A stretch of DNA of 64,000 nt from contig LNDP01000024.1 in assembly GCA_001464665.1 (NCBI GenBank), positions 186,001 through 250,000 on the forward strand. The letters run 5' to 3'. Position 1 is the first letter of the stretch, and each line of letters begins with the position of its first letter. The stretch is from Acidobacteria bacterium Ga0074141. Its GTDB lineage: Bacteria; Acidobacteriota; Blastocatellia; Pyrinomonadales; Pyrinomonadaceae. Of the stretch, positions 36,623-45,198 are shown piece after piece. The position numbers and the translations under genes were made by a program. A model generated the notes under the pieces. It was not told the DNA's origin and searched no databases. It was given only the letters and a program-made list of their open reading frames with translations.

Positions 36623-37369
36623 TCAGACTGCCGAGACGCTGCCTATGTTATTCGCTCCGGTCTCGGCAACCATATTCGACGCCCGCAAAAGGCTCTCAAA
36701 GGTCCCGGCATCGGTCCACCAGCCATCGAGCTCATTCCAGCTCATCTCTCCACGATCAATGTAATGATTGTTCACATCGGTTATTTCCAGCTCACCGCGA
36801 TCGGACGGCTTAAGTGTCTTGATAACGTCAAAGACCGTGTTGTCGTAAAAATAGATGCCGATAACAGCAAAGCTCGACTTCGGTTCGGCGGGCTTTTCTT
36901 CTATCCGAAGCACACGCTGCCCTTCCAGTTCGGGCACACCGAAACGCTGAGGGTCGTGGACCTCTTTCAGCAGTATCTTTGCTCCCTTGCCTTGCTCGCG
37001 ATATGCGTCAGCCGCCGCACGGATATTTTTTTCTATGATGTTGTCACCAAGGACGACGCAGATCGGATCCTTATCAGCAAAATGCTCGACCAATGAAAGA
37101 GCATCGGCAATGCCGCCCTCGCCTTCCTGATAAGTATAGTTGACGTGCTTGAGTCCAAAGTCCTTTCCATTGCCAAGCAGTTTTAGAAAATCGCCCGCCG
37201 AGTTTCCGCCCGTCACGATCATTATGTCGTCAATGCCGGCATTGATAAGCGTCCGGATCGGATAATAGATCATCGGCTGGTCATAGACCGGCAGAAGATG
37301 CTTGTTCGTGATCTTCGTAAGCGGAAAGAGACGCGAGCCTAATCCGCCCGCAAGTATTACACCTTTCAT
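36623..37369 (-). CDS. Sugar-phosphate nucleotidyltransferase (RmlA-like)
   Basis: A 248-residue NTP transferase that makes an NDP-sugar, most likely dTDP-glucose from glucose-1-phosphate and dTTP. The N-terminal motif MKGVILAGGLGSRLFPLT contains the pyrophosphorylase loop. ICVVLGDNII (about residue 107) gives the metal-binding Asp, and EEKPAEPKS (about 155) the sugar site. It is shorter than classical RmlA (about 290), missing the C-terminal allosteric part. It probably supplies the substrate for the cupin epimerase beside it. Confidence 0.9.
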   Translation of the reverse strand: MKGVILAGGLGSRLFPLTKITNKHLLPVYDQPMIYYPIRTLINAGIDDIMIVTGGNSAGDFLKLLGNGKDFGLKHVNYTYQEGEGGIADALSLVEHFADKDPICVVLGDNIIEKNIRAAADAYREQGKGAKILLKEVHDPQRFGVPELEGQRVLRIEEKPAEPKSSFAVIGIYFYDNTVFDVIKTLKPSDRGELEITDVNNHYIDRGEMSWNELDGWWTDAGTFESLLRASNMVAETGANNIGSVSAV

Positions 37370-37398
37370 AAAACTCGTTCGGCCATTCTGCCGAGAAA

Positions 37399-39285
37399 TT
37401 ATCGATCAATAAATCGCTGGAACCAAAGCTCCAGCATCAGCAATGTCCAGATCTGAAATGCATGGTCGCGTTCGCCGCCGGTATGCTCATCCACATACTT
37501 TCGCATCATCTCCGGCTTCACAATTCCGCGGCCGATGGCTCTTTCAGAGAGAAGAGCTTCGCGGACAAAATCTTTCATTTCACCGCGGAACCATTTCCCG
37601 ACCGGTACGCCAAATCCCATCTTTCGACGGTAGATCACCTCTTTGGGAACAAGCCGCTCGGCGACCTTCTTGAGCAAATATTTCGGCCGAAGCCGCGACA
37701 TTTTAAGCCCCTCGGGCAGGCTCGCGGCAAACTCGATCAGGTTATGATCAAGAAACGGCGACCGAGCTTCCAGTGAATTTGCCATTGTCGCAATATCCAC
37801 CTTGACGAGCAAATCGTTTGGCAGATATGTCATCTGGTCGGTTAGCAACGCCGCATCCAAAAAGCCAGAGCTACCGGCAGACGCGAACCAATGGTCCAGA
37901 GTGTCTGACGCTCGGGTCCCGTTCAGCGATTCGGCAAATTCGCGGGTATAAAGCTCCGGCTTCGTTTCGCGGTCAAAGGTGGACATCCAGCGGAAGTAGC
38001 GCTCATTTCGCGGAAGAACGGCGGCCTTGAGAAATCGCTTGACGTCACGAGCCCGCGACTTTCTGATCTCCGAAGTCGGATACAGGCCGATCGGGAACTC
38101 TATCAACGCTTTTCTCAAAGCCCCGGGTATCTTTGAATATTGCTCGGCCGCAAGCATCGCCGCGTATCGTTCATAACCGGCAAAGCTCTCGTCGCCGCCA
38201 TCACCATTTAGGGCGACCGTGACATGCTTGCGGGTTTCTTTCGCTACGTAATAGGTCGGGATCGCCGATGAATCGGCATAGGGCTCACCGTAATGTTCGA
38301 CTAGCGTCGGAATCACATCAAGCGCATTTGGGCGGACAATGAATTCGTTGTATTCCGCGCCAACATGCTCGGCAACACGGCGGGCATATTTAAGCTCGCT
38401 GAAATCTTGCTCTTCAAAGCCGATCGAAAAGGTCTTGACCGGTTGCGAGCTCTCCTCGGCCATCAGGGCAACAACGGTCGATGAATCAACCCCACCCGAA
38501 AGAAAGGCGCCGAGCGGAACCTCGGATATCGTTCGGAGCTTTGTCGATTCGCGAAGTATCCGAGTGGTCTCCTCGATCGCTTCGCTCTCGGTGATCTTGA
38601 TCTTCTTTGAAAAGTCCGGCAGCCAATACCGCGAGGTCTCGATCTTTCCCGCCTTCCATTTCATCCAATGGCCGGGCTCAAGCTTTCTGATCTCTTTGTA
38701 GGCCGTCAGTGGAGCCGGAACGCAGAGGTAAGAGAGATAGGCGTCGATCGCAGTGTTATCGACCTCACGCGAAATATCAGGATGTTCGAGAAGTGCGAGG
38801 AACTCGGAGCCGAAGATCAGATCGCCATTCGAACGGTGAGAATACAGAAGCGGCTTTTTCCCCACGCGGTCGCGGGCAATGAAAAGTTCCTTTTCACTCT
38901 CATCCCAGATCGCAAAAGCGAACATACCCCGCAAACGCTTCAAGCAATCGGCACCATACTTCGCGTATAGATTTACGATCGCTTCGGTATCGGAGTTTGT
39001 GTAGAGCTGAACGCCATCTGCCTCAAGCTCTTGCCTCAATTCCTGATAGTTATAGATCTCGCCGTTGAAGACGATCCACTTTGTGCGGTCGGCGCTGTGT
39101 ATAGGCTGTTTTCCCGAAGCAAGATCGATGATCGCAAGCCGCCGCATCGCGAGCCCGACATTCTCTTTCAGGTAGAAACCGTCGTCATCCGGCCCGCGGT
39201 GAAATATGGCGCGGTTCATCCTCTCAAGGACTTCCCGGCTCGCCTCGCGGCCGCCATTATTTACGATGCCGACGATCCCACACAT
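37399..39285 (-). CDS. asnB: Asparagine synthase-type amidotransferase
   Basis: A 628-residue glutamine-dependent amidotransferase. The N-terminal glutaminase has the nucleophile Cys2 (MCGIVGIV), FNGEIYNY (74-81) and TNSDTEA. The C-terminal synthetase domain has the PP-loop SGGVDSS (263-269). In polysaccharide loci this subfamily, including the exosortase-associated form, is thought to amidate a uronic acid or another sugar carboxylate rather than aspartate. It lies 4 bases after the membrane-protein gene on the same strand and ahead of rmlA, so it is likely to modify the glycan. Confidence 0.92.
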   Translation of the reverse strand: MCGIVGIVNNGGREASREVLERMNRAIFHRGPDDDGFYLKENVGLAMRRLAIIDLASGKQPIHSADRTKWIVFNGEIYNYQELRQELEADGVQLYTNSDTEAIVNLYAKYGADCLKRLRGMFAFAIWDESEKELFIARDRVGKKPLLYSHRSNGDLIFGSEFLALLEHPDISREVDNTAIDAYLSYLCVPAPLTAYKEIRKLEPGHWMKWKAGKIETSRYWLPDFSKKIKITESEAIEETTRILRESTKLRTISEVPLGAFLSGGVDSSTVVALMAEESSQPVKTFSIGFEEQDFSELKYARRVAEHVGAEYNEFIVRPNALDVIPTLVEHYGEPYADSSAIPTYYVAKETRKHVTVALNGDGGDESFAGYERYAAMLAAEQYSKIPGALRKALIEFPIGLYPTSEIRKSRARDVKRFLKAAVLPRNERYFRWMSTFDRETKPELYTREFAESLNGTRASDTLDHWFASAGSSGFLDAALLTDQMTYLPNDLLVKVDIATMANSLEARSPFLDHNLIEFAASLPEGLKMSRLRPKYLLKKVAERLVPKEVIYRRKMGFGVPVGKWFRGEMKDFVREALLSERAIGRGIVKPEMMRKYVDEHTGGERDHAFQIWTLLMLELWFQRFIDR

Positions 39286-39289
39286 CCGA

Positions 39290-40651
39290 TTAATTTGCCC
39301 TCACGATACTTAGGTCTTTTGTGCGACGCCGCGTACGGCCCGTAAGAGCAGCCCAGCCAACCTGTCTCTGAGTAATGCCGACAGCGACGAGCATAAAGAA
39401 GAGAGGCATGATCGTCTGTTTATGCCGCCACGCCAGCCCGACATTTGAAAGCCCCCAAATATGCATACCGGCATAAAGCGCGCAAAAGGCAAATATTGGG
39501 GCCATCTCCACAAACTTGACCTTGAAAAATATTCTGAGTGCGGGGAAACCGATGATGATAATTACGATTATGAAGATATTTTCCGCTGCGCCGAAAGCGT
39601 TCCGCGCCGAGCCGCTAAATGCCTCCCAGGGAAACGGTGCAAAAAAGAAATAGATGGTTGCGACCGGTATTGCCAATGTGGTCGATTCGCCCTCGGAATA
39701 TATCTCAACGCCAGAACCGGTGCTTGTTGCCACACCCTCGCGCCAGGAATCGACCCGCTCATTCAGCCTCTCTATTCGCTCAAAATCTCTTTGTATCGCA
39801 CCGCCCGCCGCCAAGAAAATCATCAATGCCGAAACGATCACCGTGCCGAATATCGCATTACGGACAATGTTCTGCCTGCTCGCCACCAGGAATCTAAAAA
39901 GAGCTGCCGCCGCCAGCAGATAGACCGCGTAGAACCTCATTATGAAGACGGCCAGCAATGCGGGAACCGTAGCAATGGCGTCCTTGGGCGAAAATCCCTT
40001 CGCGTTACGGATGAGCATGTAAAGCACGAACCATTCGCCGAGAATGACCAATATCTCTTTCGCCGTGGTCGCCGAGAGAAGAATGTGAGACATCCAGAAG
40101 GTAACAAGTACCGCCGCGATCCGGGCCGTTGCGGAATCAAAGACCCGCCGGGTCATTCGGAAGACGACAATGACCAGCAATGCTCCGGCAAAGCTGTTCA
40201 CCGTGGAAACGATCATTCGGCTCTCGCCGCCCGCAATAAAGGTCGGAATTGCCCAGATCAGCGCCTGGCCTTCGTTCTGCCGTTCAAAGAAAACGCGGAC
40301 AAGATCGGACGCAAAGCCATCGAAACCATTCTGGTACCAGTTGTTGGCCATTTCCCAGCCGTATCGATACCCGGAGGCATCTTCGTCGCCGAACAGATCC
40401 TTGAGGTCCCAGCCATACATTATCATCCCCATCCAAAGACGAATGGAGTAGGCCCAAAAGAAGATGCCGGATTGGAAAAGTGCGTCAGGGTCGCGGCCGC
40501 GTTCGCGGAGAAGGTAACCCGCGATGCCGCCAAGAATAAGGACAAGCGGAAGCGCGGTCAGCTCATCGGGGTCCTCGTAAAAAAAGACCAGCCCCTGCAC
40601 GACAAGTGCAAAGAACGTGAGCAAAAAAACAAGCTTTCCGGCGGCTATCAT
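39290..40651 (-). CDS. Polytopic membrane protein, candidate polysaccharide polymerase
   Basis: A 453-residue inner-membrane protein with about 10-11 hydrophobic helices (LVFLLTFFALVVQGLVFFY, LLAVFIMRFYAVYLLAAAA, IFIIVIIIIGFPALRIFF). A large periplasmic loop follows the eighth helix (RIERLNERVDSWREGVA). Such proteins in Wzx/Wzy loci are usually EpsG- or Wzy-like polymerases, but no diagnostic motif was found. It is 13 bases downstream of the carbamoyltransferase and 4 bases upstream of asnB. An alternative is a mannosyltransferase-like (PMT) protein. Confidence 0.7.
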   Translation of the reverse strand: MIAAGKLVFLLTFFALVVQGLVFFYEDPDELTALPLVLILGGIAGYLLRERGRDPDALFQSGIFFWAYSIRLWMGMIMYGWDLKDLFGDEDASGYRYGWEMANNWYQNGFDGFASDLVRVFFERQNEGQALIWAIPTFIAGGESRMIVSTVNSFAGALLVIVVFRMTRRVFDSATARIAAVLVTFWMSHILLSATTAKEILVILGEWFVLYMLIRNAKGFSPKDAIATVPALLAVFIMRFYAVYLLAAAALFRFLVASRQNIVRNAIFGTVIVSALMIFLAAGGAIQRDFERIERLNERVDSWREGVATSTGSGVEIYSEGESTTLAIPVATIYFFFAPFPWEAFSGSARNAFGAAENIFIIVIIIIGFPALRIFFKVKFVEMAPIFAFCALYAGMHIWGLSNVGLAWRHKQTIMPLFFMLVAVGITQRQVGWAALTGRTRRRTKDLSIVRAN

Positions 40652-40663
40652 TAAAAACTTCCG

Positions 40664-42367
40664 CTAGCGGACGACGAGGTTGTTCTCAAGCACAAGGGCG
40701 TCGAAATTCGAATTCCGGAATGTGTTTATCGCATTCTCCGGAGTGCAGACGATCGGCTCCTGAACGTTGAAAGATGTATTGAGGAGCATCGGAATTCCGG
40801 TCAGCTTCTTGAACTCGTTTATCAGGTTCCAATAACGCGGATTCGTCTCGCGGCTGACCATCTGCGGCCGGGCGGTCCCGTCAACGTGGACAACGGCCGG
40901 GATCTTCGCCTTATAGTCCTCGGCGACCTCGATAACGGTGATCATAAATGGATCATGATGCTCCACGCCAAAGACCTCGCGGCCGTGCTCTTCCTGCATT
41001 GAAGGAGCAAGCGGACGAAACCATTCCCTGAGCTTTACCTTGTGGTTCAATATCTCGCGCATATCCGCCCGACGCGGATCGGCAAGAAAACTCCGGGCAC
41101 CGAGCGCCCGCGGACCGAGTTCCATACGGCCATCAAACCAACCGATGATCGCGCCCTCGCTGATCATCTTTGCGATCCGCGGAAGCAATTCCTCATCCGG
41201 CAACGTTTCATATGAAAGTTCGGCAGTATCAAGAGCTTCCCGGCATTGCTCATTTGAAAACCCCGGCCCGTAATAGGCGTGTTTCATTTCAAAATCGCGA
41301 GGTTTTCCGAGCTTCTGGTGCCAAACGAAATATGCCGCCCCGAGCGAACAACCTGCATCGCCCGCGGCGGGCTGGACAAAGAACCGCTTGAACGGCGTTT
41401 CGTGAAATATCCGGCCGTTCATGACCGAATTGAACGCAACTCCGCCGGCCAGGCAGAGATTCTCCTCGCCGGTCATCTCGTGGATCTGCTTTACCAGATA
41501 GATGGCCGTATCTTCCAACGCCTTTTGCGCCGAGCAGGCAATGTCCCAGTGATGTTCGGTAAGTTCCTCGCCGGGCTTTCTTCCGGGCCCGAGTTCTTTA
41601 ACTATTGCGTCGGAAAACTGATAATGCTTCGCCAGATGATGATCGAGCACCTTAATATCGAATTTGAAATCACCGTTACCGTTTGTCTTAAGCACCTTCT
41701 CGCGGAAAAAGTCGTAATGCTTTGGTTTGCCATAGGCCGCCAGGCCCATAACCTTCCATTCATCGCCGGCAAACATATCAAAACCGATAAAATTCGTCAC
41801 GGCCGAATAGAATTGCCCGAGGCTATGCGGCAGCTTGATGCGTTTCAGGACCTCGAGCCTATTTCCCTTTCCTTTACAGAAAAGTGTGGTCGTATCTTCG
41901 CCCGTTCCGTCCCAGGTAAGGATCGCCGCCGAATCAAAAGGCGAAACAAAGAAAGCAGAAGCTGCGTGTGTCTGGTGATGTTCAAGAAAATGGAACTTAA
42001 AATTGCTCTCGCCAAAATGCTCGCGAAGCCGCTTTGGATGCTTGAACATCCCAAGATAACTATCGCTGACCTGTGCAACTCCGCGATCGGCCCGGGCCTT
42101 GAACATTGCCGGCGAAATCAGGCCCGCCTTTAGTGCCTGCATCGCTTTATGGCGGAGTATCCAAGGCTTCCAATAATGCCCGACGTGTTCGACCTCAGCC
42201 AGAGTGATCCCGGCCTGCTTCAAACAAAATTCGATAGCCTTGTAAGGAAACCCCGCGTGGTGCTTTTTACGCGAGAAACGCTCTTCCTCGACCGACGCGA
42301 TCAATTGCCCGTCCTTAATGATCGCCGCCGCAGAATCGCCAAGAGTTGTAAGCCCCAAAATGTACAT
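40664..42367 (-). CDS. Carbamoyltransferase of the NodU/CmcH/TobZ family
   Basis: A 567-residue enzyme that transfers the carbamoyl group of carbamoyl phosphate onto a sugar hydroxyl through a carbamoyl-adenylate. The N-terminal ASKHA-like part shows YILGLTTLGDSAAAII, EHHQTHAASAFF (metal/AMP-site histidines) and LTWDGTGEDTT. Further on CLAGGVAFNSVMNGRI and GPRALGARS are conserved, and the C-terminal YrdC-like domain ends with MLLNTSFNVQEPIV. In a polysaccharide locus this predicts O-carbamoylated sugars. One 29-base repeat lies 12 bases upstream of its ATG. Confidence 0.93.
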   Translation of the reverse strand: MYILGLTTLGDSAAAIIKDGQLIASVEEERFSRKKHHAGFPYKAIEFCLKQAGITLAEVEHVGHYWKPWILRHKAMQALKAGLISPAMFKARADRGVAQVSDSYLGMFKHPKRLREHFGESNFKFHFLEHHQTHAASAFFVSPFDSAAILTWDGTGEDTTTLFCKGKGNRLEVLKRIKLPHSLGQFYSAVTNFIGFDMFAGDEWKVMGLAAYGKPKHYDFFREKVLKTNGNGDFKFDIKVLDHHLAKHYQFSDAIVKELGPGRKPGEELTEHHWDIACSAQKALEDTAIYLVKQIHEMTGEENLCLAGGVAFNSVMNGRIFHETPFKRFFVQPAAGDAGCSLGAAYFVWHQKLGKPRDFEMKHAYYGPGFSNEQCREALDTAELSYETLPDEELLPRIAKMISEGAIIGWFDGRMELGPRALGARSFLADPRRADMREILNHKVKLREWFRPLAPSMQEEHGREVFGVEHHDPFMITVIEVAEDYKAKIPAVVHVDGTARPQMVSRETNPRYWNLINEFKKLTGIPMLLNTSFNVQEPIVCTPENAINTFRNSNFDALVLENNLVVR

Positions 42368-42379
42368 AAGAATCTATAA

Positions 42380-42547
42380 CAACAGATTATCGCAGATTTA
42401 CGCGGATTGATATTGTTTGGAAATAGAACTTGGGGTTCCTATGACGTTTGGGTCCCAACTCTTGAGTGCCAGAGTAGGAAAGACGGCGACCCATCCCGAA
42501 ATGCTCCGCAAAAAACAGTAATCCGCGAAAATCTGCGTAAATCCGTT
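42380..42547. repeat. Repeat pair 1: convergent 29-base repeats upstream of the carbamoyltransferase
   Basis: Copy A (42380-42408, plus orientation) reads CAACAGATTA / TCGCAGATTT / ACGCGGATT. Copy B (42519-42547) is the same repeat in reverse orientation: 25 of 29 bases match A after reverse-complementing. They enclose 110 bases with no evident gene. Each repeat is made of three roughly 10-base units around CGGATT. Copy B ends 5 bases before the stop of the GxxExxY gene. Confidence 0.85.
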
Positions 42548-42552
42548 GCTAA

Positions 42553-42936
42553 CTACTTTAACCGGTTTATCAATCGGTGATGCTCGAAGCTCTTTGCTCC
42601 GAAATTCAGGATCAAAGCCAGATCGATCCCGGTCGCTTTCAGATAGTTCAACGCCTGAGCTTTGTGAAAATCCGTTATCCGGTCGCAGGCCTTGAGCTCA
42701 AGGATCACTTTCTTCTCAACAAGTATATCCGCAAAGTAATCCCCGACTATCACGCCTTCAAACACGACCTTGATCGGCACCTGCTGTTCGGCAAAGATGC
42801 CCGCCGATCGCAGAGCGACCATCATAGAATTTTCATAGACCTTCTCAAGAAATCCGTGCCCCAACGTACTATGAACCTGCATCCCGATCCCGATGATCTT
42901 GTAAGTAAGATCACCATGCAACAAACTTTCGCTCAT
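42553..42936 (-). CDS. GxxExxY family protein
   Basis: A 127-residue protein with the diagnostic G-x-x-E-x-x-Y motif (GFLEKVYENS). The segments VGDYFADILVEKKVILELKA and KAQALNYLKATG resemble the PD-(D/E)xK core, with D, E and LELKA as candidate catalytic residues. The family is widespread and its function is unresolved. The start may be the ATG at 42936 or a TTG at 42948 that lies inside the neighbouring repeat. It is bracketed within about 10 bases on both sides by 29-base repeats pointing away from it and interrupts the polysaccharide locus. It is the only gene here without an obvious glycan role. Confidence 0.85.
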   Translation of the reverse strand: MSESLLHGDLTYKIIGIGMQVHSTLGHGFLEKVYENSMMVALRSAGIFAEQQVPIKVVFEGVIVGDYFADILVEKKVILELKACDRITDFHKAQALNYLKATGIDLALILNFGAKSFEHHRLINRLK

Positions 42937-42945
42937 ATGTTTTTG

Positions 42946-43099
42946 CAACGGATTAACGCGAATTTACACGGATCAGTTAACCAAACTGTTTGACCGTATT
43001 CAAAGCGCCGGTTGGACCAACCCGTCTTCGCCACTCGAAAAGCAACCAGATCCAACAATCTACCCAAAATAATCCGCGAAAATCTGCGTGAATCCGCTG
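42946..43099. repeat. Repeat pair 2: convergent 29-base repeats downstream of GxxExxY
   Basis: Copy C (42946-42974, plus) reads CAACGGATTA / ACGCGAATTT / ACACGGATC. Copy D (43071-43099) is the reverse orientation (AATCCGCGAA / AATCTGCGTG / AATCCGCTG). The 96-base spacer has the palindrome GGTTGG-A-CCAACC but no gene. Copy C overlaps the possible TTG start of the GxxExxY gene. Confidence 0.85.
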
Positions 43100-43112
43100 C
43101 CAGCCGATCTTA

Positions 43113-43226
43113 CAACGGATCAACGCGGATCTACACGGATCATGAAAGGCTATTTTCTTTGATCCCCTAGCTTCCCTTAACCAAAATTATAAAAAATAAT
43201 CCGCGAAAATCTGCGCAACTCCGCTG
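43113..43226. repeat. Repeat pair 3: convergent 29-base repeats next to a glycosyltransferase stop
   Basis: Copy E (43113-43141, plus) reads CAACGGATCA / ACGCGGATCT / ACACGGATC. Copy F (43198-43226) is in reverse orientation, with a 56-base spacer. Copy F ends 1 base before the stop codon of the upstream glycosyltransferase gene (43228), so the three pairs fill the whole intergenic space around the GxxExxY gene. Confidence 0.85.
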
Positions 43227-43227
43227 T

Positions 43228-44322
43228 TTAACCCATCTTCGCTGCCCGGAACACTTCTGCAAGCTTATCTGCCTGCTTTTCGACCGTGTAGTTCTCCAGA
43301 GAATACTCCCGGCCGCTTTTTCCCATTTCGCGGCGAAGATCTGCGTTGCTGAGTAGCTTATCTAATGAATTATACCAATCTTCCGCTGATTCGGCATTGA
43401 GGTGTGTTTCGCCCGGACGTCCGATCTCCGCACAGATGCCGACCGGAGACATCACAAACGGCACGCCGGCCGCAAGATATTGAATTGCCTTGAACCCCGA
43501 CTTCCCCTTTAACCACTCCTCATTAGCCGAGCGGCTGACAACTATCGGGTAAAGCCCGATATCCAGCGTGCAGAAATCCTCGACCTCCCGCTCAAGCGAC
43601 CATGGCAGAACCTCCGCCCGAACCCCGGGAATATTTATCCCATCGCTGCCGGAGCCGACAACCCTCAAAATAAACTCATGCTTTTGGGCAAGCCGTTCAA
43701 AGACAGGAAAGAGCGACTCAAGCGAAGGAAAGGTGGAATGTGTACCGACCCAACCAATAACGGGGACGTCGTTCTCTTTCTCAAACGGGCGGAAAACCTC
43801 TGTATCAACCACCGTGGGGATCACCTCGGCCCGCGTTCCTAAATTGGAAACATATTCGGCGATGAACCGGTTGCCGCAAGTTACCGCGGCCGAGCGGCGG
43901 ATAAGCCTGTCCGTCTTGCCGAAAAACTTTAGAGCGCTTCCGAGCTTGCCGTATGTCGGGCTCGCGTATGGAACGTAGGTCGCATCGTCGAGGTCGAGGA
44001 CCATCGGAACCCGGCCGGAGATCTGAAAAAGCCTTTCGAATATCTCCGGCCCAAAGAACATTGCTTCCCGCTGGACGAAAAGAAGATCGTAGTCCCTTAT
44101 CTTGACCAACTCCGCCGCTCTACGAAAAAGGCTCCGGGCGATCCCGGCCGCCTTTTGCACCGCTCCGCCCGGCTTATACATCTCCGCAAATTGTTCCGCA
44201 GAAAGAAAAGGGCTCAGCTCAAGTTCAATTCCCCGCTCCCGAAGCGGCCCAACGAACTGCTCAACCCGAAACCGCGTCGCCGCTGCTTCTTTGGGGAAAT
44301 TTGCGACCGCAAGAACACGCAT
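43228..44322 (-). CDS. Glycosyltransferase, GT-B fold
   Basis: A 364-residue glycosyltransferase. The N-terminus MRVLAVANFPKEAAATRFR belongs to the acceptor domain. PVIGWVGTHSTFPSLESL opens the donor-binding domain, followed by FILRVVGSG and the acidic/gly-rich end of the fold (GLYPIVVSRSANEEWLKGK, AAGVPFVMSPVG). A conserved LDLDDATYVPY loop follows the first domain. The donor is unknown. It is immediately followed by the repeat/GxxExxY region and starts 1 base after the methyltransferase ahead of it. Confidence 0.88.
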   Translation of the reverse strand: MRVLAVANFPKEAAATRFRVEQFVGPLRERGIELELSPFLSAEQFAEMYKPGGAVQKAAGIARSLFRRAAELVKIRDYDLLFVQREAMFFGPEIFERLFQISGRVPMVLDLDDATYVPYASPTYGKLGSALKFFGKTDRLIRRSAAVTCGNRFIAEYVSNLGTRAEVIPTVVDTEVFRPFEKENDVPVIGWVGTHSTFPSLESLFPVFERLAQKHEFILRVVGSGSDGINIPGVRAEVLPWSLEREVEDFCTLDIGLYPIVVSRSANEEWLKGKSGFKAIQYLAAGVPFVMSPVGICAEIGRPGETHLNAESAEDWYNSLDKLLSNADLRREMGKSGREYSLENYTVEKQADKLAEVFRAAKMG

Positions 44323-45147
44323 TTATTTCTTTATGCCAACCGCAGTCCAAAATGCCGCACTTGCAAACTCGACTTTCTCCAGTCCGCACCGTTCCATCAT
44401 TTCTTGCACTTCCGCTTGCGTAAATCGCTGCTCAAGCCGGGTGCCAAAACGGTCGAGAGCATCTGTCCGCATGGTGTAGAAGGATTTGTCGCGATATTGT
44501 GAGAGCGGAAAGTTCCGAACTGTGATCCCAAGCTTTTCTGCGAGCAGAGAAAATCGAGCAAGCGGGAAATATACAAGGATCGCTATGATCTGCGAAACAA
44601 AGTACCTTAGGCCGTGAGGCAGACCGCTGATCACCCGTCGGAAAAGATCCGTAATCTTCCAAACGGCCCGAAACCACGCCGGCCGATTATCAAAGGCGTA
44701 ATAGAGATAGAGCAGAAACGGTGCTCCGGGCTTCAACTTCGCAATGCATTTCCTCAAACCATCTTCGGTATCGGGAATGTGATGGAGAACCCCGAGGCTG
44801 TAGCCAAAGTCGCAGCTCTCATCGGCAAGCGGGATATCGTCAACTCCGGCCCGGTGAAATTCACAGTTTGAAAGATCGGCCAGATTCCTCCGTGCAACCT
44901 CTATAGCCTCGCTCGGATCGATCAAATGGAGTTTCCTGACTCTCGGAGCAACTAGCTTTGCCCACCGCCCGCTCCCGCAGCCAAGATCAAAACCGACCGC
45001 ATCTTTCGGAAGGCTCTCCCAAGGAAATTTCTCGAAATATTCATCAAAAAGGCGCCGATGCTCGACGGCGTCAAGCGCCGACTGATCAAACCGCGTCCAT
45101 TCGTCCCCGAAACCCGCAACAACCTTTGTGTCAATATTCGAATCCAT
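44323..45147 (-). CDS. Class I SAM-dependent methyltransferase
   Basis: A methyltransferase of about 274 residues. Motif I is VGFDLGCGSGRWAKLV (near residue 55), motif II/III HLIDPSEAIEVARRN, and motif post-I SYSLGVLHHIPDTEDGLRKC. The C-terminal half contains one or two hydrophobic stretches (YFVSQIIAILVYFPLARF), which may tie it to the membrane or lipid-linked glycan. It probably methylates a sugar. I prefer the ATG at 45147 over a GTG at 45168. It abuts the next gene (44323/44322) and so is co-translated with it. Confidence 0.88.
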   Translation of the reverse strand: MDSNIDTKVVAGFGDEWTRFDQSALDAVEHRRLFDEYFEKFPWESLPKDAVGFDLGCGSGRWAKLVAPRVRKLHLIDPSEAIEVARRNLADLSNCEFHRAGVDDIPLADESCDFGYSLGVLHHIPDTEDGLRKCIAKLKPGAPFLLYLYYAFDNRPAWFRAVWKITDLFRRVISGLPHGLRYFVSQIIAILVYFPLARFSLLAEKLGITVRNFPLSQYRDKSFYTMRTDALDRFGTRLEQRFTQAEVQEMMERCGLEKVEFASAAFWTAVGIKK

Positions 45148-45198
45148 TATACGCAGCTCTCGGCCCACGAGAACAAAAGGCTATGTACATCCGAAGAG

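Noticed and set aside
39461-40654. A 397-residue plus-strand ORF opposite the polysaccharide membrane protein
   Set aside because: It is antisense to a clear polytopic membrane protein in a packed operon; Asp/Arg/His-rich composition is that of a shadow frame.
42380-43226. CRISPR array from 29-base repeats
   Set aside because: Repeats alternate in orientation and spacers are 110, 96, 56 and 13 bases with a gene between, unlike a CRISPR array.
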